Source: Lumbricus terrestris (taxonomy: Eukaryota; Annelida; Clitellata; Crassiclitellata; Lumbricidae). Taken from it: a DNA stretch of 64,000 nt. This document shows positions 23,480 to 33,991 of this stretch, in pieces. The stretch spans positions 37,748,368-37,812,367 of the forward strand of contig OX457052.1 of NCBI GenBank assembly GCA_949752735.1, in the 5' to 3' direction. How positions within the stretch are numbered: position 1 is the stretch's first letter; each line of letters opens with the position of its first letter. Below the pieces are notes generated by a model, which was not told where the DNA came from, ran no database searches, and was given only the letters and a program-made list of their open reading frames with translations. The position numbers and the translations under genes were made by a program.

Positions 23480-23840
23480 CCCATGCGTAATTGCCTAGCA
23501 GGCCAAGCTCCAACCTATCTTATGGAAAACTGTGTAGGCTACCTGTGCTATCCATTCCAGGTCGTAGATTCCTTCGCTCTACTACGCATGATGACCTGGT
23601 TGTGCCTATGGCTCGATCTGCCACAGTGCTGCACAGAAGCTTTGCTATGGTCGGTCCGTCTTTCTTGAATAAGTTACCTATTAGTCTCCGTAATGAACTT
23701 CTTTGTCTTTCTTTGCCCCTTTTCCGCAAGCGTTTGAAAACCATTCTCTTTGATTGTGGTTTGGTGTCAGGTCGGGAGCGCCTCTGAGGAGTTCTCTTGA
23801 AGGGGCGCTATATAAATGTGCGTTTACAATAACAATTGCC
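23480..23840 (+). mobile_element. L2/CR1-type LINE 3' end
   Basis: Encodes the RT C-terminal region (LRSTTHDDLVVPMARSA, then FRKRLKTILFDCGLV) and the shared tail gggagcgcctctgaggag...ggggcgctatataaatg. Close to the minus-strand copy at 14463-14787, so both came from one recently active family. Confidence 0.75.
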
Positions 23841-23869
23841 CAGTTAGGTGCGTCTTGGTTTAGCTATGT

Positions 23870-24390
23870 CACATGCATTTAGTTATTTCTTCAATTATAA
23901 TTATGATATCCTTGCTGACTTCTTTCGGGGTAAATTTCCGTCGGTTCAATTTGACATTGTCTGTACTGGAGCATACTTCGTCTCTGAGTGCGCATGACTT
24001 TTGTCTCCCACTGAAGGCACTTGACATTATTGTTTGGCAACTACTATGGACTTTCCTTTGCATTGGCGTCATTTGATTGTCCTTTGTCACCTCCTGTCAT
24101 GACCACATGGAACTCACCAGATTAAGATCCAAATAGGACCCACGTGGGATCGTTGCATTGCCCTGGCAACAACTAGCACACAAAGATGCATTGTATTAAA
24201 CAAAATTTTCTACATCTGGAATTAGAAACATTGAGATGCATTGTACATCGAAATTGTAGACATGCTAAATTGACGCCTTTGGCTTCAACTGCGATTGGTT
24301 ATCATGCGAGACAAGTAGCCTATTAGGGAATCGCGTATCTGGTAAGCCTGCAAGTTGAAACTGATTTAACTGTCATACGAGGTCAAGCAA
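23870..24390. repeat. Dispersed non-coding repeat, copy 1
   Basis: 24090-24330 aligns with 26460-26720 (shared cacatgga, aagatgcattgt, acgcctttggcttca). Family unknown. Confidence 0.45.
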
Positions 24391-24654
24391 GAATCATCAG
24401 ATTTTTTCAATCCGTTTGACATCTGTTAGCAAAATGCACTTCCGCAATATGCAGTAAATCTTACGCTATTTCCAATTAACCAATGACTGAATTGATATAA
24501 GACTCATTTGAAGCAGGAGGAAAAACGCCTCGTCTAATATTTAGCCTTGAGCAATGTAATTCTGTCTTTCGATTGATTGGTATTGGCTACTTTCAAACAA
24601 AGCGAATTTTTTCCACTTGAGTTTAATCATCCCTGTGACATGAAAATGCGTACA

Positions 24655-25445
24655 ATGGTACTTCAACTTTGAATAATTATTCAAAATGTGACGTGTCACC
24701 ACGTCACTTTATCTAGCGCCGCTACAAGCGATCAAGTATCAATCGATGACGCTGATCATGTGTGAGTGAAGAACTTCATCAAGTGTCGAACAGCCACCAC
24801 TTCGGAGGGAGGAGACATCGTTGCGTTATAGGAACAAATCAGAAAACTTCGTTGTCCTCGAGACACATTCTCAAAATCTCTGAAAGTGACATCTTGTACG
24901 ATCTGATAATTATTGTGTGTGAAGACCTACCAGTTCTAGACTTTGTAAGTAAAAGATGTCCTATTTAGACTTTACATAGCGAGGTCATCTATAATTGGTT
25001 TCCGACAGCGAAAACAATGGCCACTGTTTAAAAAAAAATGCGGCTAAACGAATACACATTGCGTGTTTGATACTGGTAACCAGCAGTTCTTCACACAGCT
25101 AATCTCTGGTGGTCGCAGACACTAGTGCACATGTATCCATGAACATGTATTAGCATTAAATGATCGTAATCGTAAATTCCACATTTCTGAAGCGCACCAG
25201 TACTGAAAAGCTGAATTCATGGCTGAAACCTATTCGCAAGCGTTGGAACAATTAAATCCTTGCATCAATGCTGACGTGTTTGACGTGTCTGACGTGTCTG
25301 ACAATGTTTGTGTTGAAAGCAATTAGATCAGAAACGCAGTATTTCGCCATGCTCGGAAGGAAACCGTCTAATATCATAGTCGATCCAATCATCAGCACCC
25401 AACGATGGAAAAAGATCCTCATGGAACACTTGATAAAATAATTAT
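24655..25445 (+). promoter_or_regulatory. Orphan upstream block E
   Basis: Aligns closely with 12010-12830 upstream of gene 2 (tttatctagcgc, gatcaagtatcaatcgatga, gctaaacgaatacacattgc, ctggtggtcgcagacactag). It ends abruptly in unrelated repeats and has no exon 1 after it. It is a truncated duplicate of the array upstream region. Confidence 0.6.
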
Positions 25446-26250
25446 TGCAATATACTGTTTTAACGTCGGTAACTATTCGCCTGTAGATAGAGTTTTATTT
25501 TTAACCAGTCCACCTTCTGGTTTGGCGAGAATCATTTTCATCGATCCAGCTTCTGTTTAGGCAAGAATTTGTGTGAGCAAACCCGCTTCTATTTCGTCAG
25601 CAAATATATTTCATCAATATGACTTCTATTTAAATTAAAATTATTGTTCATCAATCCGCCTTCGATTTCAGCAAGATTATTTTCATAAATCACACTTCTG
25701 TTTCATTACAATAAATGTCGATCAATCCGACTCATCTGGTTCTAACGTGGTTCATCGCTGACTAAAAGTTGAAGACAGACGAACTACTTTAGAACCAATT
25801 ATTTGAACCAATTTTGAGCCAATTATACATGTGTGTAGCACGTACTTACTTACTAATTATCAATGGGTATCCTATCTCACTACTCACTTACCGACTATTC
25901 ATGGGTATCATAATACTACATACTCTAATTATCCCTGGGTATAGCACCACTTACTTGCTAATTATCAATGTGTATAATAGCACTACTCACTTACTAACTA
26001 TCCATGAGTATCATGACACTTACTTACTTAATAAGACGAAACAGAGGCAGAACAAGACTGCGCTGGATAAACAATGAAGACGTAGAATCAATCGAACTGA
26101 CGCCAAGAAGAGAAATGGACTTGACAAAAATTATAATGACAGAGTACAATGGATATCGTTTATTCTTACCCATCGCCACCAAATGGCTGACGTAAGGAAC
26201 TGTGGATGATGATAGCACTTGCTTAGTGAAAGCATTAATTATAGTCAGAA
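25446..26250. repeat. Two degenerate tandem repeat tracts
   Basis: 25490-25740 holds diverged units of about 50 bp (catcaatccgccttctg, then gcaagaat). 25820-26030 holds units of about 40 bp (cttacttactaattatcaat, gggtatca). A LINE-like piece encoding RRNRGRTRLRWIN sits at about 26030-26100. Confidence 0.5.
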
Positions 26251-26894
26251 TTAATATTATACCCATCTGAATAAGAAGAGGGTCATATGCTTCGTCCGCA
26301 CGGACCATTATGGGTGAAACTGAAAATACACAGTCACCAAGGAACATTGTGATAAGGGGTGGGGAAGGTGAGAAGGGAAAATTCTCACTTTGGAAATGAA
26401 TGAACAGATTGAAGCATGGGTAGTGCTCTAAAGAACTTCTTAACCAACCCTCCGATCTTGAACACATGGAGCTCAGCAGAATAAAATCCATATAGGACTC
26501 ACGATAGATCGCTATCTTAAAGTAAGTAAGTAGGCGTGTACTTTATTGAACCGCCACGCAAAAGCTGGCGAACAAAGACGCATTGTGCGAGTCAAAGCAT
26601 TTGCCACTAGTCTTATGGAATAAGAAACTGTAAGATGCATTGTGTGATAGAAATAATTGAAGACATCATTTCTAGACGCCTTTGGCTTCATCTGTGTTTG
26701 ATTTGACAATGTCCTTGTACATGTATGTGAAGGCATTTTCTCTTTGTATGAGAAGGCAATTGCAAAGGGAATAAATAGTTCGACTGCTGCAGATTGAAAC
26801 GGATTCAACAATAACCCCACTGTCTAAAACCCAGAACCAAATCTTAGGCGAGCGGTTTGGTCTCTAGTCGCAGCAAATACAAGTTCAGTTATTC
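26251..26894. repeat. Dispersed non-coding repeat, copy 2
   Basis: 26460-26720 is the partner of 24090-24330. Contains aagtaagtaagtag followed by cgtgtactttattgaaccgcc, which recurs inverted at 34163-34190 next to a cttactta end, suggesting a LINE 3' end. Confidence 0.45.
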
Positions 26895-26900
26895 ATTCAA

Positions 26901-26975
26901 TATGAAGATTTATATAGCGGCCCTTCAAGGTTATGTTCAGGAACAATCCAGACCCGACCTCGGCTGAAGTACCGT
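26901..26975 (-). repeat. L2-type LINE/SINE 3' tail relic
   Basis: Minus-strand match to the shared tail (cgggtctgg, cttgaagggccgctatataaat). Confidence 0.45.
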
Positions 26976-27125
26976 TTTAAGACTGCAGCGATAAAACGCA
27001 TCTGTTCAAACCTTATAAGGCGTAGTAAGTCTATATACGCATGAGGCGTATTATAATAATAGACAGTGGAAACCCGTTCAATACCATCGTACAACTCAAG
27101 TTTATCAGAAGTCTATAAAAATACG

Positions 27126-28165
27126 TCTATATAAATAAAGAGAAGATTCTGTCTATCTGTCTGTCTGTCTGTCTGTCTGTGTGTCTGTTTGACCGGGATG
27201 CATTTCCACAGTTTTTGAGCTTTTCACTCCAAACCTTCACTACTGTGTAGGTCTCGGCATGAGACACCCCAACGAAAGGTTGGCGATTCTCTACCACCAT
27301 GGGGGCCAGGGTGGGGGGCGAAACCCCCCAAAAGTTCGATTTTTTTGGCAATTTTTTTGAATCTTTGGACCTAGACAGAGGGCCATCGGAGCCACCCGGT
27401 GCAGTGGTTGGTTAATCTCTACCACCATGGGGGCCACGGTGGGGGTTGTGAAAACCCTATTTTTCGCTATAAATTTCCATTCCCTTGCCATAGTTTCGCA
27501 GTTAGACAGATTTTTTGCGGGACACCTCGCCTCTACTCAAACCACACCTCGGCCTGCAGGGGCCGGGTGGGGCATGGGTTGGGGTGGGAGGCGTAGGTGC
27601 GGTTGGGGAGAAAATTTTTCCGAAAACATAAATTTCACGGGTGGCGTACCGGTCGAGGTCGGAGTGTGGTGTGGTGGGTGGGGTGGGATGAGGTGGGCTG
27701 GAGGGTGGGGGATGGTGGTGGGAGGTGGACGGGGTGGGGTGGGTGAGGAGGGGTGGAATGGGGTGGGGTTTTGGGAGGAGGTGGGGTGGGGGTGGGGTGG
27801 GGTGGGAGGTAGAGGTTGGGTGGTGGACGGGGATGGGGTGGGTGGGGACGTAGTGGGGGTGTGGGGTAGTGGGGGTGGGGATGGGGATGGGTGGGTGGGT
27901 GTGGGGAGTGGGGTGGGGGTGGGGTGGGAGGTGGGGGTGGGGCGGGGCGGGAATTGGGTTGGGGTGGGTTGGAGTGTGGGAGAGTGGGGGTGGGATTGGA
28001 GTTGGGTCTGGGGAGGGAGTGGGTTGGGATGGGGGTGGAGGGTGGGCGGTGGACGGGGTTGGGGTTGGTGGGGAGGGGTGTGGGGGAGTGGGGGCGGAAT
28101 GGGGGTGGGTTCTGGGGATGTGGTTGGGTGGGGTGGATGGTTGGTGTTGGACGGGGTGGGGGTGT
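27126..28165 (+). mobile_element. Helitron-like element with G-rich core, copy 2, 3' truncated
   Basis: Starts TCTATATAAATAAAGAGAAG, then ctgtctgtctg, as in copy 1 at 6394. Shares accgggatgcatttccacag and the ctctaccaccatggggg blocks. The core at 27540-28165 is extremely G-rich on the + strand (GGGGTGGG type). The 3' hairpin and CTAG end are missing; the sequence passes into the gene 3 upstream region. Long open frames here are compositional. Confidence 0.55.
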
Positions 28166-28239
28166 GTGGGGAGCCAATCAAATATCGTTTCCCTCCTCAG
28201 GGCATTCGGTCTCAAAGTGACGTATTATTGAAGGATGCG

Positions 28240-29231
28240 ATACATGCAAGCTGTTTCTGACGTAGGGGTTCAGGACGGTTTCTGCTGCTTTGTATGCATC
28301 CACAATGTACATAGCGAGTTCGCTAATTGCTTTTGATGGCATGTACAATAGCCATTGTTTGACAGGCGAAAGTTGAAGCTAAACGGCTGGCCCACACACA
28401 ATTATACATTATACATTATACAGTTATATGAAATTTCTAGCAAGCACTTCGTCGTGCATCTTGATCTCTGGTGGTCGCAGTCACTAGTGGATAAGTAGAA
28501 AATGAAAATTATTGCTCAATCATGTATATGCTCCAGATTTCCAAAACGTAACTCCAGAGAGAAATGCATGACTCCAGATATAACGCCAGCTTTGGAATAA
28601 ACCCATTGAGGATCGCTGCAACGCTTCAACCACGTAAGCAGCGTATTGGTGTGTACTAAACCCCGACTATGCCGGTAATTAAAGTGTTGGGCAAAGTCTA
28701 GAAGAAACAAACTGACATCACAGCTTATGAGCGTATACATTTGGACCAAACGATATGGAATTCTATTAAAATAATATTATGTAGGCCTATAATAATAACA
28801 TCTAACTATGTGATGGCAAACAGATGTGGAAGAGGTCACACTGAGGTTTCGGCCACACTAAGAGTATGCCTGACAATGAATATAATTAATAGAGACTCAG
28901 AGCCTTGCTCTCTGCTTTGATATACCCTGTAAAACATCACTTACACCATGCTACTTGCCGCAGTCCACTACAGCGACATGTTGGGTCGTGCGGCAGTCGT
29001 GTTCACACTCAGCATCTCTCCGTAATATCAAATAAGTTGAGTGTTTCCACAGAGTAACCCGTAATTGCAGATTCAGCCAAATTCTTGTTTTCTGGACACG
29101 GGAACTAGCCTATAACGAAAGAGAATCAGGTCAACTCAATTATATCAACAGTCAACGTCTTAGTTAGTCTGCCAGTTATTTGCGCCGAGAAAGCTTCGTG
29201 TTACGTCTTGAGACTCAACTGTTTTCCGAAA
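28240..29231 (+). promoter_or_regulatory. Conserved upstream block of gene 3
   Basis: Shares with the other blocks atagccattgtttgacagg, ctctggtggtcgcagtcac, gagaggtcacactgaggt-like and cggccacactaagagt segments, aagttgagtg (about 29033) and the leader gagactcaactgttttccg before the ATG. Confidence 0.6.
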
Positions 29232-29295
29232 ATGTTTCGATTCCTTCGTACTGCAAATTTGCTCGTTGTCATTGGATTTTTATGTCTGACAGTCG
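29232..29295 (+). CDS. Gene 3 exon 1, signal peptide
   Basis: 64 nt, donor g|gtacgc. The hydrophobic core LLVVIGFLCL follows a basic N-terminus. Confidence 0.78.
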
Positions 29296-32200
29296 GTACG
29301 CGTAAACTTCCTCATTAGATACTCATAACATTCAATAATTTGGCTGAATTAAACATAATTTCCTATTCATCACAAGCGAGTCGCTAGATGATATATTTTT
29401 GACTAATCATTCTTTTCCAATTTAACGTTCCACACGCTTTGAATAAAAATTAATGAGATCTCCTTAATCACATCCCAAAACCTCAAACATCATAAAAACA
29501 TGTTAAGCCTTTTTCCTGTAGGTGGGCAAGAGTCAACTGAAGGAGAGGTGAATCCACGGATCACGGGCAAAGAAGACACTTCAAACACTCAAACTGCTTT
29601 CACTACGCCAGCAACTGAAATAACTACAGGAACTCAGATTTCACTACACGCCACAAGTGAATCATCTCAAGCATCTGGCATTTGCACATCAATTGACTCA
29701 ATCATCACAGCTTGGATAAGAACAACAGCAACACCAATCTCAAATGGCAAGCATATCAGTAAAGTTACAAACAGGAAATCTCCAGCATCGAAGGAAGTCA
29801 CAGAGAAATCGTCAGTCACCATGACTACCGTTGACCCGCCGAAATCAGGTCATGACTCGAACTCATCAGAAGGTTAAAAAAATGCTCAAAATGGTATTTT
29901 CGGCGAAAATGATGCTTTTGTTATTTTCTATGTGGTATAAGCTTAATTGTGGCTGCGGTGAAAAAAAAAAAATTTATTTGGGGTAATATATTTTATTTTA
30001 ATATTAGGCTACTGAAGGAAAATTAATGGCTTTGTTTTAGGGCATGTATATCGGACTTTTGATAGTCGCTGATATTAAGAGCTTTGGAGTTTACTTTCGC
30101 CGTGAAAGCTGCACTCCTGCGCAATCATAATTATTCCACGAGGATAAAAATAATAGGTCAATGACAAGACAGTGTTTCTGCTATCTGAAGTAAGCTGTAG
30201 TAGATAGGTCTATCAGGAAGAGACAACTAACAATTTTGCCTGAACGCGGAACTTGAATCCCAAACCTTTCTCTTTAGTATTACCCAATAGAAAGACCGGA
30301 TTAACAAATGTGGGGCCTGTTCAGTAAAACTGTGGGGCCCTACCTTATAGAAGGACGGCACCAGGACACACAAACCGCGTTGTTGGCCTATTCAACGAAT
30401 CAACATTCGTCAATTATAATGATTGCTTCCATGTTTAAATTATCAGCATGTCTTTTAGTATTCCAGTCTAGTGTTAAAACATATACATTTTACGGCACAA
30501 GAATAGCAATAATTATTAACCGCTAAAGTGATTCATGGTCATGCATATTTTTCAAGCCAGTAGCCTATTTGCCAATGCTCTGGTACAAGAAACAGTGCAG
30601 AAGCGATTTTATGTCCCCAAAAATTCTTGGCACAGAAGGTTTTTGACAATCTGCGGCAGGACAACGACAATGGCAGGGCAAAGACTTTTTACCAGGACAT
30701 GTGCCTTGATTTGCCCAGGTGTAGGCTGTATCACTGCCACTTATTACAAACTAGCCTAACATAATTATATTTCCGCGATTTTGCCAGTGGTAGACCCTTG
30801 CTCAATCTCCATACTACCAACGTGAGATTTTCCCCCGGCTTCTGTCTCTCTGCATGGGCCACCTTTCACTGCGCTCAGCTATACCGGTAGAGACTTCCTT
30901 GCCCCTTCTCGCGTAGTCACCATGCAGCGAAGAGCACTCCTTCCTGTTAGTGGGTCTAGCTATCTGGAATAGCCTCCCTAAGGGTCTCCTCTCGCTTCCC
31001 CATGACTCTGTAGGCATTTTATTCTTTCGTCTTCTCAAGGCTTTCTTTTTTATCAGGCCTGGGTTAGGAGCGGGTTGATCTCTTGTGCCTCGTTTTGGTC
31101 TAAATCCTGCCTGTTCTGGAGCGATTTCTTCCGCTAGTCTGTTTTGCATTCTTTACAGTATTAGCCTACACGCAACAAGATCTTGCTTGCGTGGGAGACT
31201 AATGCGATTGTTCTATAATTTCCGCATTGCAGCGGGTCTCCTTTCTTTGGAAGCGGTATGAACGTTGATTGTGTCCATTCCTCTGGCCATATTCCTGTAT
31301 TCCAGATCTCTACGCATATCTAGTGCAACCTGCTTATTGTCATTTCTCCTCCAAACTTTAATAATTCAACTGATATATCGTCCGGGCCTGGGGCCTTTCG
31401 TGACGCTGTTCTCGTTATTGCTCTTCTGATCTCTTCAATCAATGGCGGTGGTTCTCTTTCTTGATAGGAAATCTCTACTTCTTCTTCCTCTCCGTCGTAT
31501 AATTTTTCGCACTATTCCTTCCATCTGCTGTTTACTGCCATTGGATCTGTGATTTTCCTTCCATTGATGTCTCCAATGATAGTGTGCCGTGCCAATTATA
31601 GGCTACGTATCAATTGAACTTTGTCGAACGTCTTTAAATGGATAGCGACGTTTCATCGGTTGGCCGCACTGATCTTTTATCACCGCAGATAAACAACTTC
31701 GCTGAAGCCTATGCACGGCATCGAAGGAGAACGACATTCAAAAATTCCTTAAGAGGTTTGCCTCGAGAGAACCGTAATTATTATTCAACCGTAATGCCGC
31801 TGATCATTGACTAAACTTACCAAAGCAACGAGAGAATGGTCCTTACGTCAGAAATTGCCCGCTCTGAATTATTCCACGAGACTACCAAGCTTTCCAATAA
31901 GCTTAATTAAAAATGCAAACGCAGTTGGATAGCCTACCACCATTTTTTTATTCAATTCAATACAAATTCGATTCAATGTTTATTTTCTGTATACACCACA
32001 TAAACTGTAATGGCATTGAACAGATAATATTATTATAATGAGCAAAATAATGGTTATCAAAGGGAGACCCAGAAGGGATGAATAAATCCCGCTAATATAG
32101 GGCCTCACAGTAATCATTGAATTAATGCAAAACAATAGCACATGACAGTCAGTTTGAACAACTATAATCAGAGAAGAAACTTATTAGTAGATGATTTAAT

Positions 32201-33316
32201 GATACAACTTGCTTCTTGAACAACTTGTACTTTGTCTTTTGTGCTTCTTCAATTGTAGAAAACACGATGATTTTGGGCTGGACGTTCGATCAGTCTCCTT
32301 TTTGTTATGCTATGGGTGTGGTTAGCGCAAAACACCTCCTTTACGTAATATGTGAAATGCATAGTATAAGAAATGATAGCTTTTGGCCTTTGATACATTT
32401 ATTCACTCACGATAATTCAATACCTTATGATCTGCTAATGATAACTATTGCAGAAGAGATTGTATATCCAAGAAACATGGTAGTCATTGAAGACACTGAT
32501 CTTGTCTACGTTCATGACTGGAAGTTCAAAAGCATCTGGAAGATAGATACAGTTAAAAATAGAGTTGACAAATGGTTGTCAGTATCCGGCGATTGGTCAA
32601 CTTTATCTGTTGCCAATGATAATCATCTACTGGTGCTGAATGGATTTGATGACCTCCTGTATCTCGAGATTTACAATCAAGACGCTAAACTTGTAAGGAA
32701 AGTATCACTTCCAAGAGACTTCATCCCTCCATTCGATGTAATTCAGAAGCCTAATGGAGAATTCATCGTCAGCCACATATCGAAAGAGACAAATGGCGCT
32801 TGTGTAAGTTTCCTTAGTGCTGATGGGAAAATTGTAAGTCAGTTTATGCTTAAAGATGCAGTTGGCTTCATCGATGCGCTAGTTTTTGGTGAAGGAGAAT
32901 ATGTGAGTGATTATGCGGTTGACGTGTTCAGTGGGAATGTATTTGTATGTCACAAAGGTAATTATCATGAATGGAACTTAACTGACTTTAGCTTCACAGT
33001 CAGCGACAACTCAGATGAGAGCTCTACAAAACTGATAAGTATCCGAAGCACTGATGGACGTACTATCAAACAGCTCAAAGGAGGTTTACATAGGCTTTAT
33101 GTGAAATTGTTTTGGGATACGGAAAGCGAAAAACTCTTTGGCCATGAATTTTTCTTTAAGAACATACTATTGTATTCATTCGACACAAAAACACTTAATT
33201 ACCGGTATAGTCAAATGGAACAATATTTTAATGACCGTGTTATATTTTATTACGATTCAAGGAAAAAACAGTTCTTTAGGAGGATTAATGGAATTGTGCA
33301 AATTTGGACATTTTAA
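29232..33316 (+). CDS. Array gene 3: secreted beta-propeller-like protein
   Basis: Exons 29232-29295, 29522-29872 and 32259-33316, all phase 1, encode 490 residues without lesions. Signal peptide MFRFLRTANLLVVIGFLCLTV. Residues about 22-138 are Thr/Ser-rich, with SGICTSIDSI holding the conserved Cys. Residues about 139-490 form the domain, with SIWKIDTVKNRVDKWLS, VANDNHLLVLN, PNGEFIVSHIS, AVDVFSGNVFV and EWNLTDF. It ends VQIWTF without the short extension of gene 2. Beta-strand-rich repeats suggest a propeller of NHL-like type, but this is a fold guess, not a family match. It is likely secreted and N-glycosylated. Intron 2 carries a hAT relic and a LINE fragment. This is the cleanest member of the array. 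Confidence 0.8.
29522..29872 (+). CDS. Gene 3 exon 2, Ser/Thr-rich segment
   Basis: Acceptor cctgtag|GT, donor aag|gttaaa, 351 nt. It encodes a mucin-like stretch rich in Thr and Ser with the ICTS motif and the KEVTEKSSVTMTT block. Confidence 0.75.
29873..30291 (+). other. Gene 3 intron 2, left part
   Basis: AT-rich, with a poly(A) run near 29960. Weak alignment to the other intron 2 sequences. No exon. Confidence 0.45.
30292..31079 (+). mobile_element. hAT relic, paralogue of 14074-15698, with LINE tail
   Basis: Starts ccggattaacaaatgtgggg as in the full copy. Shares gcgattttatg, aaattcttgg, then a LINE 3' end at 30840-31079 (ctctcgcttcccc, ctggg-aggagcg). It is cut off at about 31080 by a LINE fragment in the other orientation, so the right end is absent. 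Confidence 0.6.
31080..31590 (-). mobile_element. RTE-type LINE reverse transcriptase fragment, degenerate
   Basis: Minus-strand translation gives RT motifs: INGRKITDP, RKAPGPDDISVELLK, FIPLPKKGDP, NYRTIALVSHASKI and PEQAGFRPKRGTRDQ. At least two stops and a frame disturbance are present. It joins unrelated sequence at 31080. Confidence 0.78.
31591..32258 (+). other. Gene 3 intron 2, right part
   Basis: AT-rich non-coding sequence before the acceptor at 32257-32258. Nothing else recognised. Confidence 0.45.
32259..33316 (+). CDS. Gene 3 exon 3, beta-propeller-like domain
   Basis: Acceptor tcaattgtag|AA. Open to TAA at 33314-33316. The central third is very close to genes 1 and 2 at the nucleotide level, while the last 300 nt are much more diverged. 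Confidence 0.82.
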
Positions 33317-33394
33317 GAAACGCTCGCTTGGAACTCGGCTATGGCGACGAAGGATTTCCGAACTCTTCATTCATTCATTCAATCGTTCGTTTCG

Positions 33395-33480
33395 AAAATT
33401 TAAATATATAGCGTAACTTCAACAAGGTCACTTAGAGGCGTTCCCTGCCACGGCTAAAATGGATAATATGTCTTGAAGGG
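33395..33480 (-). repeat. L2-type LINE/SINE 3' tail relic
   Basis: Minus-strand match to the shared tail (ggaacgcctctaagtg, tatatttaaat). Diverged. Confidence 0.4.
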
Positions 33481-33541
33481 CTGGTAGAAAACAGGCAAAT
33501 TAAAGAGTTTAGAGTGGACTCCACTAATGAAAATTAATATA

Positions 33542-33989
33542 CACTGTGTCCGGAAAAATTCCAAGGCTTTATGGTAAATATGAAAATAATTAGTAAACAT
33601 TAATAGATTTTTAAAATTCCAAAAACAGTTTAATCCTGAAATATTATGGAACTATAGGCTAATTTATGTTCAAAATGTCCGCCATTGGCTTCAACACAAG
33701 CCTCGAGACGTACACGCCACTGACTAACAGCAGCATCGACGACCAGTAACTGTTGATCAAGTTCATCCCATGCATTAACAATTATTCGCTCGCAACTTTC
33801 TTTACAAAATATAAAATTCAAATACGTCACTGTGACGTAATTTTAAACGGGGGCCGTTAATAAATTACAAAGAATTTTGTTGGTAATTATGTACGGATCA
33901 AAAAGGTTTTTAAATTTATTAATTGATTATTATCTACTATAGTTTTTTCATTCATATTTTAGAACCTTGGAATTTTTCCGGACACAGTG
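33542..33989. mobile_element. Mariner-type deletion derivative (448 bp)
   Basis: Inverted ends CACTGTGTCCGGAAAAATTC and the mirror image at 33970-33989, about 26 bp each, flanked by TA on both sides (33540-33541, 33990-33991). The minus strand 33630-33830 encodes the end of a transposase (ERIIVNAWDELDQQL, WRVRLEACVEANGGHFEH), a C-terminal pattern typical of Tc1/mariner proteins. The catalytic region is gone. Confidence 0.85.
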
Positions 33990-33991
33990 TA

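Noticed and set aside
27427..28260. Second set of Gly/Trp-rich and Pro-rich frames
   Set aside because: Same reason; they lie in the second Helitron-like copy.
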